From Lachnospiraceae bacterium (GTDB lineage: Bacteria; Bacillota; Clostridia; Lachnospirales; Lachnospiraceae), in NCBI GenBank assembly GCA_902363555.1, contig CABJAM010000002.1, forward strand, positions 186,001 to 250,000: DNA of 64,000 bases, read 5' to 3'. The notes beneath the pieces were generated by a model that saw nothing but the letters and a program-made list of their open reading frames with translations, did not search any database and was not told the origin of the DNA. This document shows, one piece after another, positions 15,548 through 24,068 of this stretch (within the stretch, counting starts at the first letter, position 1; every line of letters starts with the position of its first letter). The position numbers were made by a program, and so were the translations under genes.

Positions 15548-17587
15548 CTATATCTCTCCTTCACTTTTCATTCTTCTGATTTCTGCTTTGACCTGAGTCA
15601 TGGCTGCGGGCACGGAAATGTCCTTAAGCTGCGCCCCGGCAATGGCACTGTGGCCGCCGCCGCCGAATTTCTCCATGACTAGCTGTACATTGACCTCCTC
15701 CATGGAACGGGCGCTGATATACACCGTATCCTTGACAAACGTAAATACAAAGGAAGCCTTGACATTGGTAATATTTAAAAGCTCATTGGCGATCTGGGCA
15801 CCCACCACAGTAGGTGTCTCCAGATTCCCCGGCTTACATTCGGCAAATGCAAACACATCATCAAAGATTTCCGCCTTACTGACGGCCTCCGCGCGGACCT
15901 GGAACGTCTCCATATCATCGCGGAACATCATGCGGATTTTCGTCACATCGGCGCCGTTCTTTTTAAGATAAGCAGCCGCTTCAAAGGTGCGCACACCGGT
16001 CTTATTGAGAAAATTATTCGTATCGATCATCAGCCCCGCATACATGGCGTCGGCCTCCTCGGATCTCAGCTTGATACCATCGCTGATGTACTGGAGGATC
16101 TCCGCAACCATCTCGCTGGCGGAGGAGGCATAGGGCTCAATATAGGACAGGACCGCATTTTCGATGCTCTCGCTGCTCTGGCGGTGGTGGTCCAGAATAA
16201 CGATACTGCGGGTTCCCGACAACAGCTCCGGACATTCAGTATAGGACGGACGATTGACATCCACGATAATCAGAGCCGTATTCAGGTCCACGATTTCCCG
16301 GGCCTGGGCCTCATTTAAAAACATATCGCTGTCATAGTAGGAATTATCCTGAAAACATGCCTTTAACGGGCGCACCGACTTCGTCACCTCATTGAGCACG
16401 ATATAGGCTTTTTTATTCAGAGCCCTGGCAATACGGTAAACGCCCACGGAAGCGCCGAAGGAGTCCACGTCGCCAATCTTATGGCCCATGATCACAACCT
16501 GCTCCTTGCCCTCGATCAGCTGCTTTAACGCGTGAGCCTTAACACGGGCGCGGACGCGAGTGCTCTTTTCCACCTGTTTTTTCTTGCCGCCGTAATAAAA
16601 GATCTTTTCCCGCTCCTTGACAACCGCCTGGTCGCCCCCGCGGCCCAGAGCCAGCTCAATGGCATTTTTCGCCCACTCATTGGACTGGGCATAATTGGCA
16701 GCGTCGGCGCCCACGCCGATACACAACGTCACAGGCATTTCATTGCCGATATTTATTTCCCGAACCTCATCCAGCAGTGAAAACTTGCTGGACTGCAGTA
16801 ACGGCAGATAGCGATGCTGAATCACAAACTGATAGCGGTCCTTCTCGATCTTCGTCACGATGGCATCGTAATTTTGCATATATTTGGTAATTTTTCGTTC
16901 GATCAGCGCCGCCAGGAGGGATTGGCGCACTTCCTCGGTGCTGTTTAAGGCCTCCTCGTAGTTATCGACAAATATGATACCGCAGACAAGGCGCTGCTCC
17001 TGATTTTCCCGGATATAATTGCGGATTTCCGTCTCGTCGAATAAATACATGGTGATGAGGACGTTATCCTCCCCGATATCGACCAGGGCGTTGTGCTCGG
17101 AAAAGTCTGTGACCGTGATCCTGGAGAGCTCCGCACGGAAATAATTGCCCTCGTAGGTCACTGGCACGATGGCTTTATTGCCGTCGCCTGGCAGCTTGTC
17201 GGAGGTCAGCTCCGGAAATATGTGGTCGATGCCTTTAAATCCCGGCTTTTCATTGGCGATCTCATCAAAGCTGCGGTTGGCCCACAGGAGCTTTCCCTGG
17301 CCGTCCAATACGGCATAGGGCACCTGCAGGTCGTAGAGCAGTGCTTTTTGTACCTGCCCGTATTCCAGGGCAAAGTTGACCAGCTCGCTGACGATGATGG
17401 GCTTTATCCGATAGTAGATCATCAGCGCCGCGATTAAATAGCAGACAAGACACAGCAGCGCTATGAATCCGGCTTTATAGTCGACGATGAAGATTCCGAT
17501 GGTCATGGCAATGAGAAGGCAGCTCAATATGAATGGCCATCTTAGATATGACTTTAACTGCCCTTTCAATTTTACCTGATGCTTCAT
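15548..17587 (-). CDS. gdpP: Cyclic-di-AMP phosphodiesterase GdpP
   Basis: This 679-residue membrane enzyme degrades c-di-AMP. Two N-terminal membrane helices (about residues 18-62) are followed by a PAS-like domain (about 84-150) and a degenerate GGDEF domain (about 185-310, signature reads RGGDQA). A DHH phosphoesterase then carries GHKIGDVDS, DVNRPS and ILDHHRQ, with DHHA1 ending GGGGHSAIAGAQL. All DHH metal-binding motifs are intact. The altered GGDEF motif is usual for GdpP. The gene leads the gdpP-rplI-dnaB operon. A promoter is predicted at 17871-17899, leaving a leader of about 275 bases made mostly of hairpin-forming repeat sequence. Confidence 0.94.
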   Translation of the reverse strand: MKHQVKLKGQLKSYLRWPFILSCLLIAMTIGIFIVDYKAGFIALLCLVCYLIAALMIYYRIKPIIVSELVNFALEYGQVQKALLYDLQVPYAVLDGQGKLLWANRSFDEIANEKPGFKGIDHIFPELTSDKLPGDGNKAIVPVTYEGNYFRAELSRITVTDFSEHNALVDIGEDNVLITMYLFDETEIRNYIRENQEQRLVCGIIFVDNYEEALNSTEEVRQSLLAALIERKITKYMQNYDAIVTKIEKDRYQFVIQHRYLPLLQSSKFSLLDEVREINIGNEMPVTLCIGVGADAANYAQSNEWAKNAIELALGRGGDQAVVKEREKIFYYGGKKKQVEKSTRVRARVKAHALKQLIEGKEQVVIMGHKIGDVDSFGASVGVYRIARALNKKAYIVLNEVTKSVRPLKACFQDNSYYDSDMFLNEAQAREIVDLNTALIIVDVNRPSYTECPELLSGTRSIVILDHHRQSSESIENAVLSYIEPYASSASEMVAEILQYISDGIKLRSEEADAMYAGLMIDTNNFLNKTGVRTFEAAAYLKKNGADVTKIRMMFRDDMETFQVRAEAVSKAEIFDDVFAFAECKPGNLETPTVVGAQIANELLNITNVKASFVFTFVKDTVYISARSMEEVNVQLVMEKFGGGGHSAIAGAQLKDISVPAAMTQVKAEIRRMKSEGEI

Positions 17588-17639
17588 GATTCTTCCTCTC
17601 TTTCTCGTGGATGCAAAATATATTTTGAATGGGGGCGCA

Positions 17640-17853
17640 GAAGTAGATGTGCGGCGCCTGGGTTTTGCCGATTTGCGCGCCCGGGCAAGACTAGTTGTTC
17701 TTCACGTTTTGCGCCTCGTTCTTATTTACTCCGCCGGGCTTTGAGCCTGAGAGCCCTTCGGGCCCTCAGGCTCACGGGCTTCGCCCGATGCTGAACGATA
17801 AGCACAAATTTGTCTGCTAGCAGCCAATTTGTGCTTCCCATTCAGCGCCCGGC
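17640..17853. repeat. GC-rich hairpin repeat in the gdpP leader
   Basis: This non-coding block contains nested inverted repeats. GCCTGAG/CTCAGGC surrounds a CCC-TTCG-GGG turn (about 17749-17773), then CGGGC-TTC-GCCCG follows. A long stem comes next, in which GCTGAA (17790-17795) and AAGCACAAATT (17800-17810) pair with AATTTGTGCTT (17826-17836) and TTCAGC (17841-17846). It shares CTCACGGGCTTCGCCC with the start of the window. It lies in the predicted 5' leader of gdpP. No recognised riboswitch motif was found in it. Confidence 0.6.
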
Positions 17854-17870
17854 TCATGGCTTTCGTGAAT

Positions 17871-17899
17871 ATTATAACATTATCTGCGATTTTGGTAAA
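17871..17899 (-). promoter_or_regulatory. Sigma-A-type promoter of gdpP-rplI-dnaB
   Basis: On the minus strand -35 TTTACC (17899-17894) and a perfect -10 TATAAT (17876-17871) are separated by 17 bases. Confidence 0.6.
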
Positions 17900-17939
17900 T
17901 AGGTTTGGGGAGAGTTATTTTATGGGTTTGGTTTTTAAC

Positions 17940-18065
17940 TTTGGGCGAAGCCTGCTTTGCGGCTCGTTGCTTGCACCGCACCCGGTTCCGCTTTGCTGCA
18001 CCGGGTCGTGGCAGTCGCCACAAAGGTGAGCCAGCTCCCCTTTGCGGCTCGTTGCTTGCACGCAA
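17940..18065. repeat. GC-rich dispersed repeat (second type)
   Basis: The block contains GTCGCCACAAAGGTG (18014-18028) and CCCCTTTGCGGCTCGTTGCT (18037-18056), imperfectly complementary to each other, plus an extra copy of TTTGCGGCTCGTTGCT near 17956. Both phrases recur almost unchanged at 36660-36710, so this is a dispersed intergenic element and not a gene. Together with 17640-17899 it accounts for the 658-base gap. Confidence 0.65.
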
Positions 18066-18067
18066 AA

Positions 18068-18093
18068 AACATCCGCATTTGGTCTGCGGATGT
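18068..18093 (-). terminator. Terminator hairpin downstream of the aldo/keto reductase
   Basis: A 10-base perfect stem AACATCCGCA / TGCGGATGTT with a 6-base loop; on the minus strand it continues into a T-run (GTTTTTTGC). It lies about 150 bases after the reductase stop. Confidence 0.65.
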
Positions 18094-18245
18094 TTAGGGG
18101 ATTGCTTATGATGAGAATTTATGATAAATAGGGCGCTTTATTTAGCAGCGAATAAGCCATTAAGGTGGGCAGAAGCGCCGCCATGATCAAATCTGTGAAG
18201 TTTTGTATTTTTCGTTTGCCGGTCATTTCGCCGTCTCTATTTCCT

Positions 18246-19253
18246 TTATTTCTTTTCAAATTCCTCCGCTACTTCTTCCAGCAGCCTACGGATCTCCAAG
18301 TGCTGCGGGCAGGCTTTTTCGCATTTGCCGCACTTTATACATTCGGACGCCTTTCCATTGTTGACCGTATAAACATTATTGTAATAATAATCAGCATTCC
18401 AGTTATGGAAGGTTTTCTTGGCGTTCAGGCAGGCAAACAGATCCGGAATGGAAATGTTCTCTGGGCAGCCATCAGTGCAGTAACGGCAGGCGGTACATGG
18501 AACCATATTTTTGCTGCGAAGGATATCGCACACCTGCGCCACAGCAGCCTGTTCCTTTTCGGACAGAGACATGAAATCCTCCATGAAAGAAAGGTTATCC
18601 TTCATTTGATCCAGATCGCTCATACCGGAAAGAACCATCGTGATTCCGTCAAAACCAGCAGCATAGCGGATGGCATAGCTGGCGTTACTGCCGCCATCTA
18701 AGGCTTTCAGTACCGCATCGGCGTCCTCCGGCAGATTGACAAGGCTGCCTCCCTTGCAGGGCTCCATGACAATGACCGGCTTGCTGTATTTACGACAAAC
18801 ATCATAGCAGGTTTTGCTCTGCACAGCGGCATCATTATAGTCCAGATAGTTGAACTGGAGCAGCACGACCTCGATCTGGGGATATTCCTGTAAAATCCGC
18901 TCCAAAACATCTGCCTTATCGTGAAATGAAATACCAAAATGGCGGATTTTACCCTCAGCTTTCAGTTCCAGCGCCGTTTCATAGGCATGGCAGCGCTTGA
19001 ACTTGGTAAAATTCTCTTCACTCTGGGCATGCATCAGGTAATAGTCAAAATAATCCACACCACAGGCAGCCAACTGGCTTTCAAATAAGGGGCGAACTTC
19101 CTCCGATTTGTTGAAAAAGAAATTCGTCAGCTTGTTGGTCAGAATATATCGTTCTCTCGGGTAACGCTTTACAAGACATTCCCGCAGAGCAGTCTCACTT
19201 TTTCCGCCTAAGTAACCGTGGGCAGTATCAAAATAGTTAAAACCCTTTTCCAA
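18246..19253 (-). CDS. Aldo/keto reductase with C-terminal 4Fe-4S domain, N-terminally shortened
   Basis: The 335-residue protein belongs to the aldo/keto reductases fused to a ferredoxin-like domain. It keeps the catalytic tetrad (YFDTAHGY Asp/Tyr, ILTNKL Lys, YYLMHAQ His), has a CTACRYCTDGCP cluster, and ends with CIKCGKCEKACP. Full-length relatives carry about 35-45 more residues before 'FLEKGFNYFDTA', forming the first beta hairpin and strand of the barrel. Here the reading frame keeps homology only to 'IDLFLEKGF' and then meets the stop of the upstream LysR gene about 20 bases away. The start TTG 19253 has no ribosome binding site. A deletion that removed the 5' end is likely, so this may be a decayed gene. 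Confidence 0.72.
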   Translation of the reverse strand: MEKGFNYFDTAHGYLGGKSETALRECLVKRYPRERYILTNKLTNFFFNKSEEVRPLFESQLAACGVDYFDYYLMHAQSEENFTKFKRCHAYETALELKAEGKIRHFGISFHDKADVLERILQEYPQIEVVLLQFNYLDYNDAAVQSKTCYDVCRKYSKPVIVMEPCKGGSLVNLPEDADAVLKALDGGSNASYAIRYAAGFDGITMVLSGMSDLDQMKDNLSFMEDFMSLSEKEQAAVAQVCDILRSKNMVPCTACRYCTDGCPENISIPDLFACLNAKKTFHNWNADYYYNNVYTVNNGKASECIKCGKCEKACPQHLEIRRLLEEVAEEFEKK

Positions 19254-19273
19254 AAACAGGTCAATTATGTATA

Positions 19274-20173
19274 TTATAAGGAGCTGCTTAGCCTGATCAG
19301 ATTTTGTAATGTATCTGCAAATTCTTCGATGTAATAGTTTGTATTTTTCTTCAGCCAGAAGGCACAGATTGTCCGCTCAACCGGCATATCCATGCGATAC
19401 AGAGGAATCCTTTTGATCGTAGGGATGGCTGGCGGCATTGTGCCCATATTTTCAAGAGGCAGAACCCCCCGGTTGCCAAGAACCATCAGCCGGCCTTCTT
19501 CCAGATTTTCCGCATAAAGAAAGTTCCCAACAAAGCCCAGAGTATCCCGGTAATAGGCAGCCTCCCCGTCACGCTGTTCCAATGGCGTGATCAGAATGCA
19601 GGGCGTTTGTTTCAGTTCTTTCAGAGTCAGATATTCTTTAGCGCTCAGATGATTATTGCCGGAAATCTCAGCAAAGCACTGACATTCAAGCAAAATCCGG
19701 TTCTCATATTCTTCGGAAAAAGCACGGCGCTGATCGCTGATGACAATATCCACGCTGCCGAAACGAATGAGATCGTATAATTCTTCATGGGTTCCCGCCA
19801 CAGTATCAATGGAAATTTCAGGATACAGCTTTGAAAACTCTGCGATTGCCATGTGCAGCTCCTGGCCGCTGTAATTTTTCAGGTAGCCGATCCGCAGCTT
19901 TGACTCCTCCGCCTGTCCAATGCGTATCGTTTCCCGCCGCAGATCATCCACTTCATCGAGCAGGACCTTACTTTGCCGATAGAAATACTCCCCCGCAGGC
20001 GTTAAAGAAAAGCGCCGGTTTTCACGATGGATCAGTTCAACCCCCAGTTCCTTTTCCAACGCCTGTATCTGCTGGGAAATGGCTGACTGGGAAATATAGC
20101 ATTGCTCGGCAGCTTCGGTAAAGCTGTTACAGTCTACAATCGTTGTAAAATATCGCATTTGTCTAAGCAGCAT
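19274..20173 (-). CDS. LysR family transcriptional regulator
   Basis: The 299-residue regulator has an N-terminal winged helix (residues 1-60: 'MLLRQMRYFTTIVDCNSFTE', 'ISQSAISQQIQALEKELG') and a LysR substrate-binding domain. I place the start at ATG 20173, with AAAGGAG upstream; the longer open frame adds 46 residues that do not match the family. It is divergent from the DJ-1/PfpI gene across a 390-base gap holding promoters for both. It directly precedes the shortened reductase, which may once have been its target or partner. The effector is unknown. Confidence 0.86.
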   Translation of the reverse strand: MLLRQMRYFTTIVDCNSFTEAAEQCYISQSAISQQIQALEKELGVELIHRENRRFSLTPAGEYFYRQSKVLLDEVDDLRRETIRIGQAEESKLRIGYLKNYSGQELHMAIAEFSKLYPEISIDTVAGTHEELYDLIRFGSVDIVISDQRRAFSEEYENRILLECQCFAEISGNNHLSAKEYLTLKELKQTPCILITPLEQRDGEAAYYRDTLGFVGNFLYAENLEEGRLMVLGNRGVLPLENMGTMPPAIPTIKRIPLYRMDMPVERTICAFWLKKNTNYYIEEFADTLQNLIRLSSSL

Positions 20174-20266
20174 TGTTGTGGACTCCTTTCCTGCACTGTG
20201 GATAACTCGGCTTCGCGGGCTTTCATATAGGACACCGCATTTTAAACATAGGCTCTTATGAAATAA

Positions 20267-20295
20267 ATTATATATGGATATCGGTATACTTGCAA
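20267..20295 (-). promoter_or_regulatory. Promoter of the lysR gene at 19274-20173
   Basis: TTGCAA (20295-20290), 17-base spacer, TATAAT (20272-20267) on the minus strand. The dyad-like GTATACCGATATC in the spacer could hold a LysR-type site, but this is not certain. Confidence 0.6.
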
Positions 20296-20387
20296 GGAAG
20301 AAAAATGCCATACTTATTACATTGCGTCACTTTAATTAACGATTTGAACGCTATTATTTGAAAATATCTGAAAAAGCTTACAGGTAG

Positions 20388-20416
20388 TTTACTTTTAATT
20401 TAATTTCTTCTATACT
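20388..20416 (+). promoter_or_regulatory. Promoter of the DJ-1/PfpI gene
   Basis: TTTACT (20388-20393), 17-base spacer, TATACT (20411-20416). It gives a leader of about 140 bases that can fold (next entry). Confidence 0.55.
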
Positions 20417-20429
20417 TATATTGTTGGAT

Positions 20430-20523
20430 ATTCAGCCATATAACTTCGTTCCACGCAAAGGAACCCCTGGGTAATACAGCCTCATTTTCCAAAATGGATC
20501 GAGACGTCAGGGCATAGCTGAAT
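20430..20523 (+). promoter_or_regulatory. Potential structured 5' leader RNA of the DJ-1/PfpI gene
   Basis: Hand folding gives a closing stem ATTCAGC (20430-20436) / GCTGAAT (20517-20523). Inside it are a hairpin GTTCC/GGAAC (20448-20464) abutting a stem CCCTG (20465-20469) / CAGGG (20508-20512), and within the latter a small hairpin CATTT/AAATG (20483-20495). This junction-like layout between a promoter and an AAGGAGG site resembles a riboswitch architecture, but I could not match it to a known class. The short stems may also be chance. Confidence 0.35.
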
Positions 20524-20563
20524 GATTATGAATGTCACTTATATTTTTAAGGAGGTTTTTAAT

Positions 20564-21115
20564 ATGTCAAAGGTTTACATTTTTATGGCCGATGGTTTTG
20601 AAGAGATCGAAGGTCTGACGGTAGTAGATATGATGCGCCGTGAAAACATTGATATTTTTATGGTTTCGTTAAATGACAGCCCCCAGGTCACCGGTTCACA
20701 CGGGATCACGATCCTGACGGATGGCACCATGTCCGACGTCAATTATGACGACGGAATCATGTTTGTGCTTCCCGGCGGTATGCCCGGCACGAACCATCTG
20801 GCCGCAAATAAGGACTTAGGGGAAATGCTCAAAAAAGCCGCAGCCGATGATAAATACGTGGCAGCCATCTGTGCCGCTCCCAGCGTGCTCGGCGGCCTTG
20901 GACTGTTAAGCGGCAAAAACGCCACCTGCTATCCAGGATTTGAAAACCGGCTCACAGGCGCTCACTGCAAAACAGACAATGTCGTTGTGGACGGACATAC
21001 GATCACAAGCAGAGGTATGGGTACAGCCATTGATTTTTCTGCGCAGCTCATTGCATTGCTCAAGGATGAAGAAACAGCCAAAGAACTGAAAGCTTCGATC
21101 ATGTTTAATTACTAA
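20564..21115 (+). CDS. DJ-1/PfpI family protein
   Basis: The 183-residue protein is of the DJ-1/ThiJ branch: 'VYIFMADGFEEIEGLTVVD' with the conserved Glu, the nucleophile elbow AAICAAPS holding the reactive Cys, and the late 'TSRGMGTAIDFSAQLI'. Family members act as deglycase/glyoxalase-like or chaperone proteins under carbonyl and oxidative stress; the exact activity here is not known. The start ATG 20564 is chosen for the AAGGAGG 8 bases upstream; the open frame reaches 42 bases further without homology. Confidence 0.88.
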   Translation: MSKVYIFMADGFEEIEGLTVVDMMRRENIDIFMVSLNDSPQVTGSHGITILTDGTMSDVNYDDGIMFVLPGGMPGTNHLAANKDLGEMLKKAAADDKYVAAICAAPSVLGGLGLLSGKNATCYPGFENRLTGAHCKTDNVVVDGHTITSRGMGTAIDFSAQLIALLKDEETAKELKASIMFNY

Positions 21116-21127
21116 TATCTGTACAAA

Positions 21128-21203
21128 ACCGGCCCATACTCAAGACAGAATCCCACGCCTGGTCACTGGCTGACGGCGATTCCGGACAAGAGTATAAGCC
21201 GGT
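21128..21203 (+). other. Nested hairpin between DJ-1/PfpI gene and esterase gene
   Basis: ACCGGCCCATACTC (21128-21141) pairs with GAGTATAAGCCGGT (21190-21203) with two mismatches. Inside, GAATC/GATTC (21148-21152/21178-21182), GCC/GGC and GTCA/TGAC stack on a CTGGC loop. There is no strong T-run, so it may be a weak terminator, a stable 3' end or a small RNA. Confidence 0.35.
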
Positions 21204-21242
21204 ATAACTTATATCGATTTATTTCTTACAGGGTCTTAAATC

Positions 21243-21271
21243 GTAACCGTTCAGTCCTTCTGCACGGTTAC
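21243..21271. repeat. Palindromic intergenic repeat
   Basis: GTAACCGTTCAG and CTGCACGGTTAC are complementary except at one position, with a 5-base spacer. This is one of the best copies of the dispersed palindrome family, next to the esterase stop codon. Confidence 0.65.
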
Positions 21272-21272
21272 T

Positions 21273-22952
21273 TTAAAGCCGGTAAACGCCCTCAGGAAAT
21301 CCTTCCAGAACATCCCCTTTAGGAATTTTCACAACCTTACTCTCTTTATCCCAAACCATTTGACAATAATTTTCCTCCGTCAGCGGCAGCCACCCCTGGA
21401 TAAACTCTGGCACAGACGGACCAGTTTGCCCGTTTTCAGTACAAAGCGTTCCATTTTCGATAAAATAAGCAAATGTCTCATGTATTTTCTGCCCTAAAGC
21501 TCTGGCCGTATTCAGGCTTTCCTCATCGCGGAAAAACATAGCGTCCGCCCCTTCAAATGCCAGCATCTGGTCAAAGCAGTGGGCCGCCGGCAACAGCTCC
21601 ACGCTATACTGCCATACATGGCAGCCCTTGCCGCTCATGCGTTTTGCCAGACGGTAGCTGTACATGCGGTACATATAGTCCGTAAAAATACGCACCCATT
21701 CCTGGTTTTTATCAGCATCCTCCGGATCATGGCCCAGACGCGCCCGTTCCGCCTCCACAAAAGCATCAAATACCTCGTGGGCCAATGGCGCATTAAGCCC
21801 GAATAAACCTTTCGCACTTTCCGACGCTGCTTTCCACAGATCAGGATTCATCATCTGCATAAAACAGAGCTCATGGCGGCTGCTGCCGATCATGGCATTG
21901 CCGGACCAGAGGGTACCGTTCTTGGCCAGCGGTTCCCAATCCACAGGGATCACCGCGCCATCGGCCACAGGTCCGAACAGGCACGTATTTCCCGGGCGGT
22001 CCGTATATACCTTTTGAATCTTGATAATATCATCCGCCGGCATCGTCAGCAGATCGGAAGCGGTAATATGTCGTTCCAACACCTGTGCAGCCGTTTTTAA
22101 AAAGGCTTCTGTCGTCTTCGTTCCGGTATCCAGACTGCGGACACTTTGTGTTGCGCCGCTGGACAGGATTATCTGGTTAACATAAGTGTTCAATTCCTCC
22201 ATCAGCATCAAAGCGCCAATGGATTTTGCACCGGCAGAGCTTCCCAATAATGTGATATTTTCCGGATCACCGCCAAAGGCCTGGATATTTTCATAAATCC
22301 AGCGCAGAGCGCTCATCTGATCTAAAAGGCCGCAGTTCCCGCTGCCGGCGTATGCCTCACCTAAAAACGCGTCAAGCGGCATAAAGCCTAAAGCGCCCAA
22401 ACGGTAATTGATCGGAACATAAATAAATTGATGGCTGCCAATCACACGATCCGGCGTATGCCCCTGGTTACTCCCGTCCTGAAAGGCGCCTCCGTGGATT
22501 TCCACAAGCACCGGAAGCTTTTTCCCGGCGATGGCGGCGGCATTCGTTTTGCCGTCCTCTCCGGCCCCCACATTGCAGGAAGCATCTGCTCCGGCCACAG
22601 TATTGACGTTGCCGTCCTCTCCGCTCCCGTTACAGCCCAGGCCATCCTCTCCGGCTGCGGGCACGTAAATATTCAAATTCAGACAATCCTCGTCAAATTC
22701 CTCCCGCTTAGGCAATTCCTTCAGCCACGGCATAGGCCGGTCGTATACCTGGATCGCCTTTTTCCCAAACCGCGTACCATCATAAATACCGCTCCAGGAT
22801 GTTTTTTGAGGCGCCTTAAATCGTTCCGCCATCGCGTAAGGAATCCCCTTAAAGCAAAGGTACCCATTTTCCACAACACCACGCACCGCACCACAATTTG
22901 TATTGACAATACATTCTGCACCATTCGTCTGTTTTGATAAATTTTGATCCAT
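21273..22952 (-). CDS. Type-B carboxylesterase
   Basis: The 559-residue alpha/beta hydrolase belongs to the carboxylesterase type B family. It has GIPYA near residue 37, EDCLNLNIYVP, the oxyanion loop EIHGGAF, and the nucleophile elbow GSSAGA (Ser about 239, where relatives have GESAG). A late His lies in 'PAAHCFDQ'. Substrates are probably esters of small alcohols. A low-complexity insert of about 45 residues (about 99-144) with three 'GEDG' units separates the NIYVP strand from the oxyanion loop, a surface position. No signal peptide is seen, so it is cytosolic. Start ATG 22952 follows AGGGGG. It is divergent from a LysR gene that probably regulates it. Confidence 0.85.
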   Translation of the reverse strand: MDQNLSKQTNGAECIVNTNCGAVRGVVENGYLCFKGIPYAMAERFKAPQKTSWSGIYDGTRFGKKAIQVYDRPMPWLKELPKREEFDEDCLNLNIYVPAAGEDGLGCNGSGEDGNVNTVAGADASCNVGAGEDGKTNAAAIAGKKLPVLVEIHGGAFQDGSNQGHTPDRVIGSHQFIYVPINYRLGALGFMPLDAFLGEAYAGSGNCGLLDQMSALRWIYENIQAFGGDPENITLLGSSAGAKSIGALMLMEELNTYVNQIILSSGATQSVRSLDTGTKTTEAFLKTAAQVLERHITASDLLTMPADDIIKIQKVYTDRPGNTCLFGPVADGAVIPVDWEPLAKNGTLWSGNAMIGSSRHELCFMQMMNPDLWKAASESAKGLFGLNAPLAHEVFDAFVEAERARLGHDPEDADKNQEWVRIFTDYMYRMYSYRLAKRMSGKGCHVWQYSVELLPAAHCFDQMLAFEGADAMFFRDEESLNTARALGQKIHETFAYFIENGTLCTENGQTGPSVPEFIQGWLPLTEENYCQMVWDKESKVVKIPKGDVLEGFPEGVYRL

Positions 22953-23091
22953 TTTTATCCCCCTAATTATAATTATATTTTCATTGCGCTGCAAAGAACT
23001 ATCCGATATACTAAAATCATACCCCTGGAGCCCTGACAGCATAGCGCCCGGCTCCATCTCACCCCGATCCGATCACGAAAGGAGTTTTCCC

Positions 23092-23970
23092 ATGGAGCTT
23101 CTGCAGCTTTACTACTTCCGGGTTACTGCCCGCTGCGAACATATATCGGCAGCCGCCCGGGAACTCCATATTGCCCAGCCGGCCCTCAGCCAGACCATCA
23201 AGCGTCTGGAAAATGAACTTGGCACCCCGCTGTTTGACCGCACAGGCAAACACATCCGCCTCAATGACTGCGGCCGGGTATTTTTAAAATACACAGATAC
23301 CGTCCTGAATGCATTAAGTGACGCTAAGGCCGAGCTGGCCGACATGAATAACGCCAACCCACAGCCGGTTTCATTTTCGGTACAGGCGGCCTCCTCGCTG
23401 CTGCCGGACATCCTGGAGCGCTTCCGCAGCCAGCAGCCGGATATCCATTTTCAGATATCACAGTCTGCCGCAGTCCGTGGCAGCAGCGATGATATCGACC
23501 TGACTCTCCATGCCGCAGCCACTTTTACACAGACGCCGGAAACCGCGCTGCTCCTTGAAGAGCCGATGGTCATTGCCCTGCCGGGAAACCACCCTCTGGC
23601 CGGTGAAGGGCCTTTAAAGCTGCGTGCCCTGGCCAATCAGCCATTTGCCAGTCTTTCCAGGGAGTCCAACCTCTATGCGATCACCCGGCATTACTGCGCC
23701 CTGGCCGGTTTTGAACCCCAGATATCCCTTTCCTGTGATAATCCTCAGGCGTTCAGGGAATTGCTGGGTCTGAATATGGGGATTGCTCTTGTACCTGCCA
23801 TAACCTGGCCGGACATGGCGGGGAGCGGTATCGTCACACGACCGGTGGCGGATATCCCATGCACCCGATACCTGCTGCTCTCATGGAAATGCAGCCGCTA
23901 CCTGAGCGCTCCGGCCGCCGTTTTCCGCAGCTTCCTCATCGATTACTTTAAGGAGCTGGCCGGCCGCTAA
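23092..23970 (+). CDS. LysR family transcriptional regulator
   Basis: The 292-residue protein has the LysR winged helix ('MELLQLYYFRVTARCEHISA', 'IAQPALSQTIKRLENELG') and the effector-binding domain. The start ATG 23092 is preceded by GAAAGGAG at 7 bases. It is transcribed away from the carboxylesterase with a gap of 139 bases, the usual LysR-target geometry, so control of the esterase is a fair inference. The inducer is unknown. Confidence 0.87.
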   Translation: MELLQLYYFRVTARCEHISAAARELHIAQPALSQTIKRLENELGTPLFDRTGKHIRLNDCGRVFLKYTDTVLNALSDAKAELADMNNANPQPVSFSVQAASSLLPDILERFRSQQPDIHFQISQSAAVRGSSDDIDLTLHAAATFTQTPETALLLEEPMVIALPGNHPLAGEGPLKLRALANQPFASLSRESNLYAITRHYCALAGFEPQISLSCDNPQAFRELLGLNMGIALVPAITWPDMAGSGIVTRPVADIPCTRYLLLSWKCSRYLSAPAAVFRSFLIDYFKELAGR

Positions 23971-24068
23971 ATCCCCTTGCGTCTTCGATGCCCCAGCGTC
24001 TCCGCAAATTCCTCATATTTCTTTACCGCGCCGGCATTCTCTGCTAGAGCGTGTTTTAAAAATACGAT

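Noticed and set aside
20430..20523. Known riboswitch class upstream of the DJ-1/PfpI gene
   Set aside because: I compared by eye with TPP, FMN, SAM-I, purine, glycine, cobalamin, ydaO, ykkC and T-box signatures and saw none; only an unassigned fold is reported.
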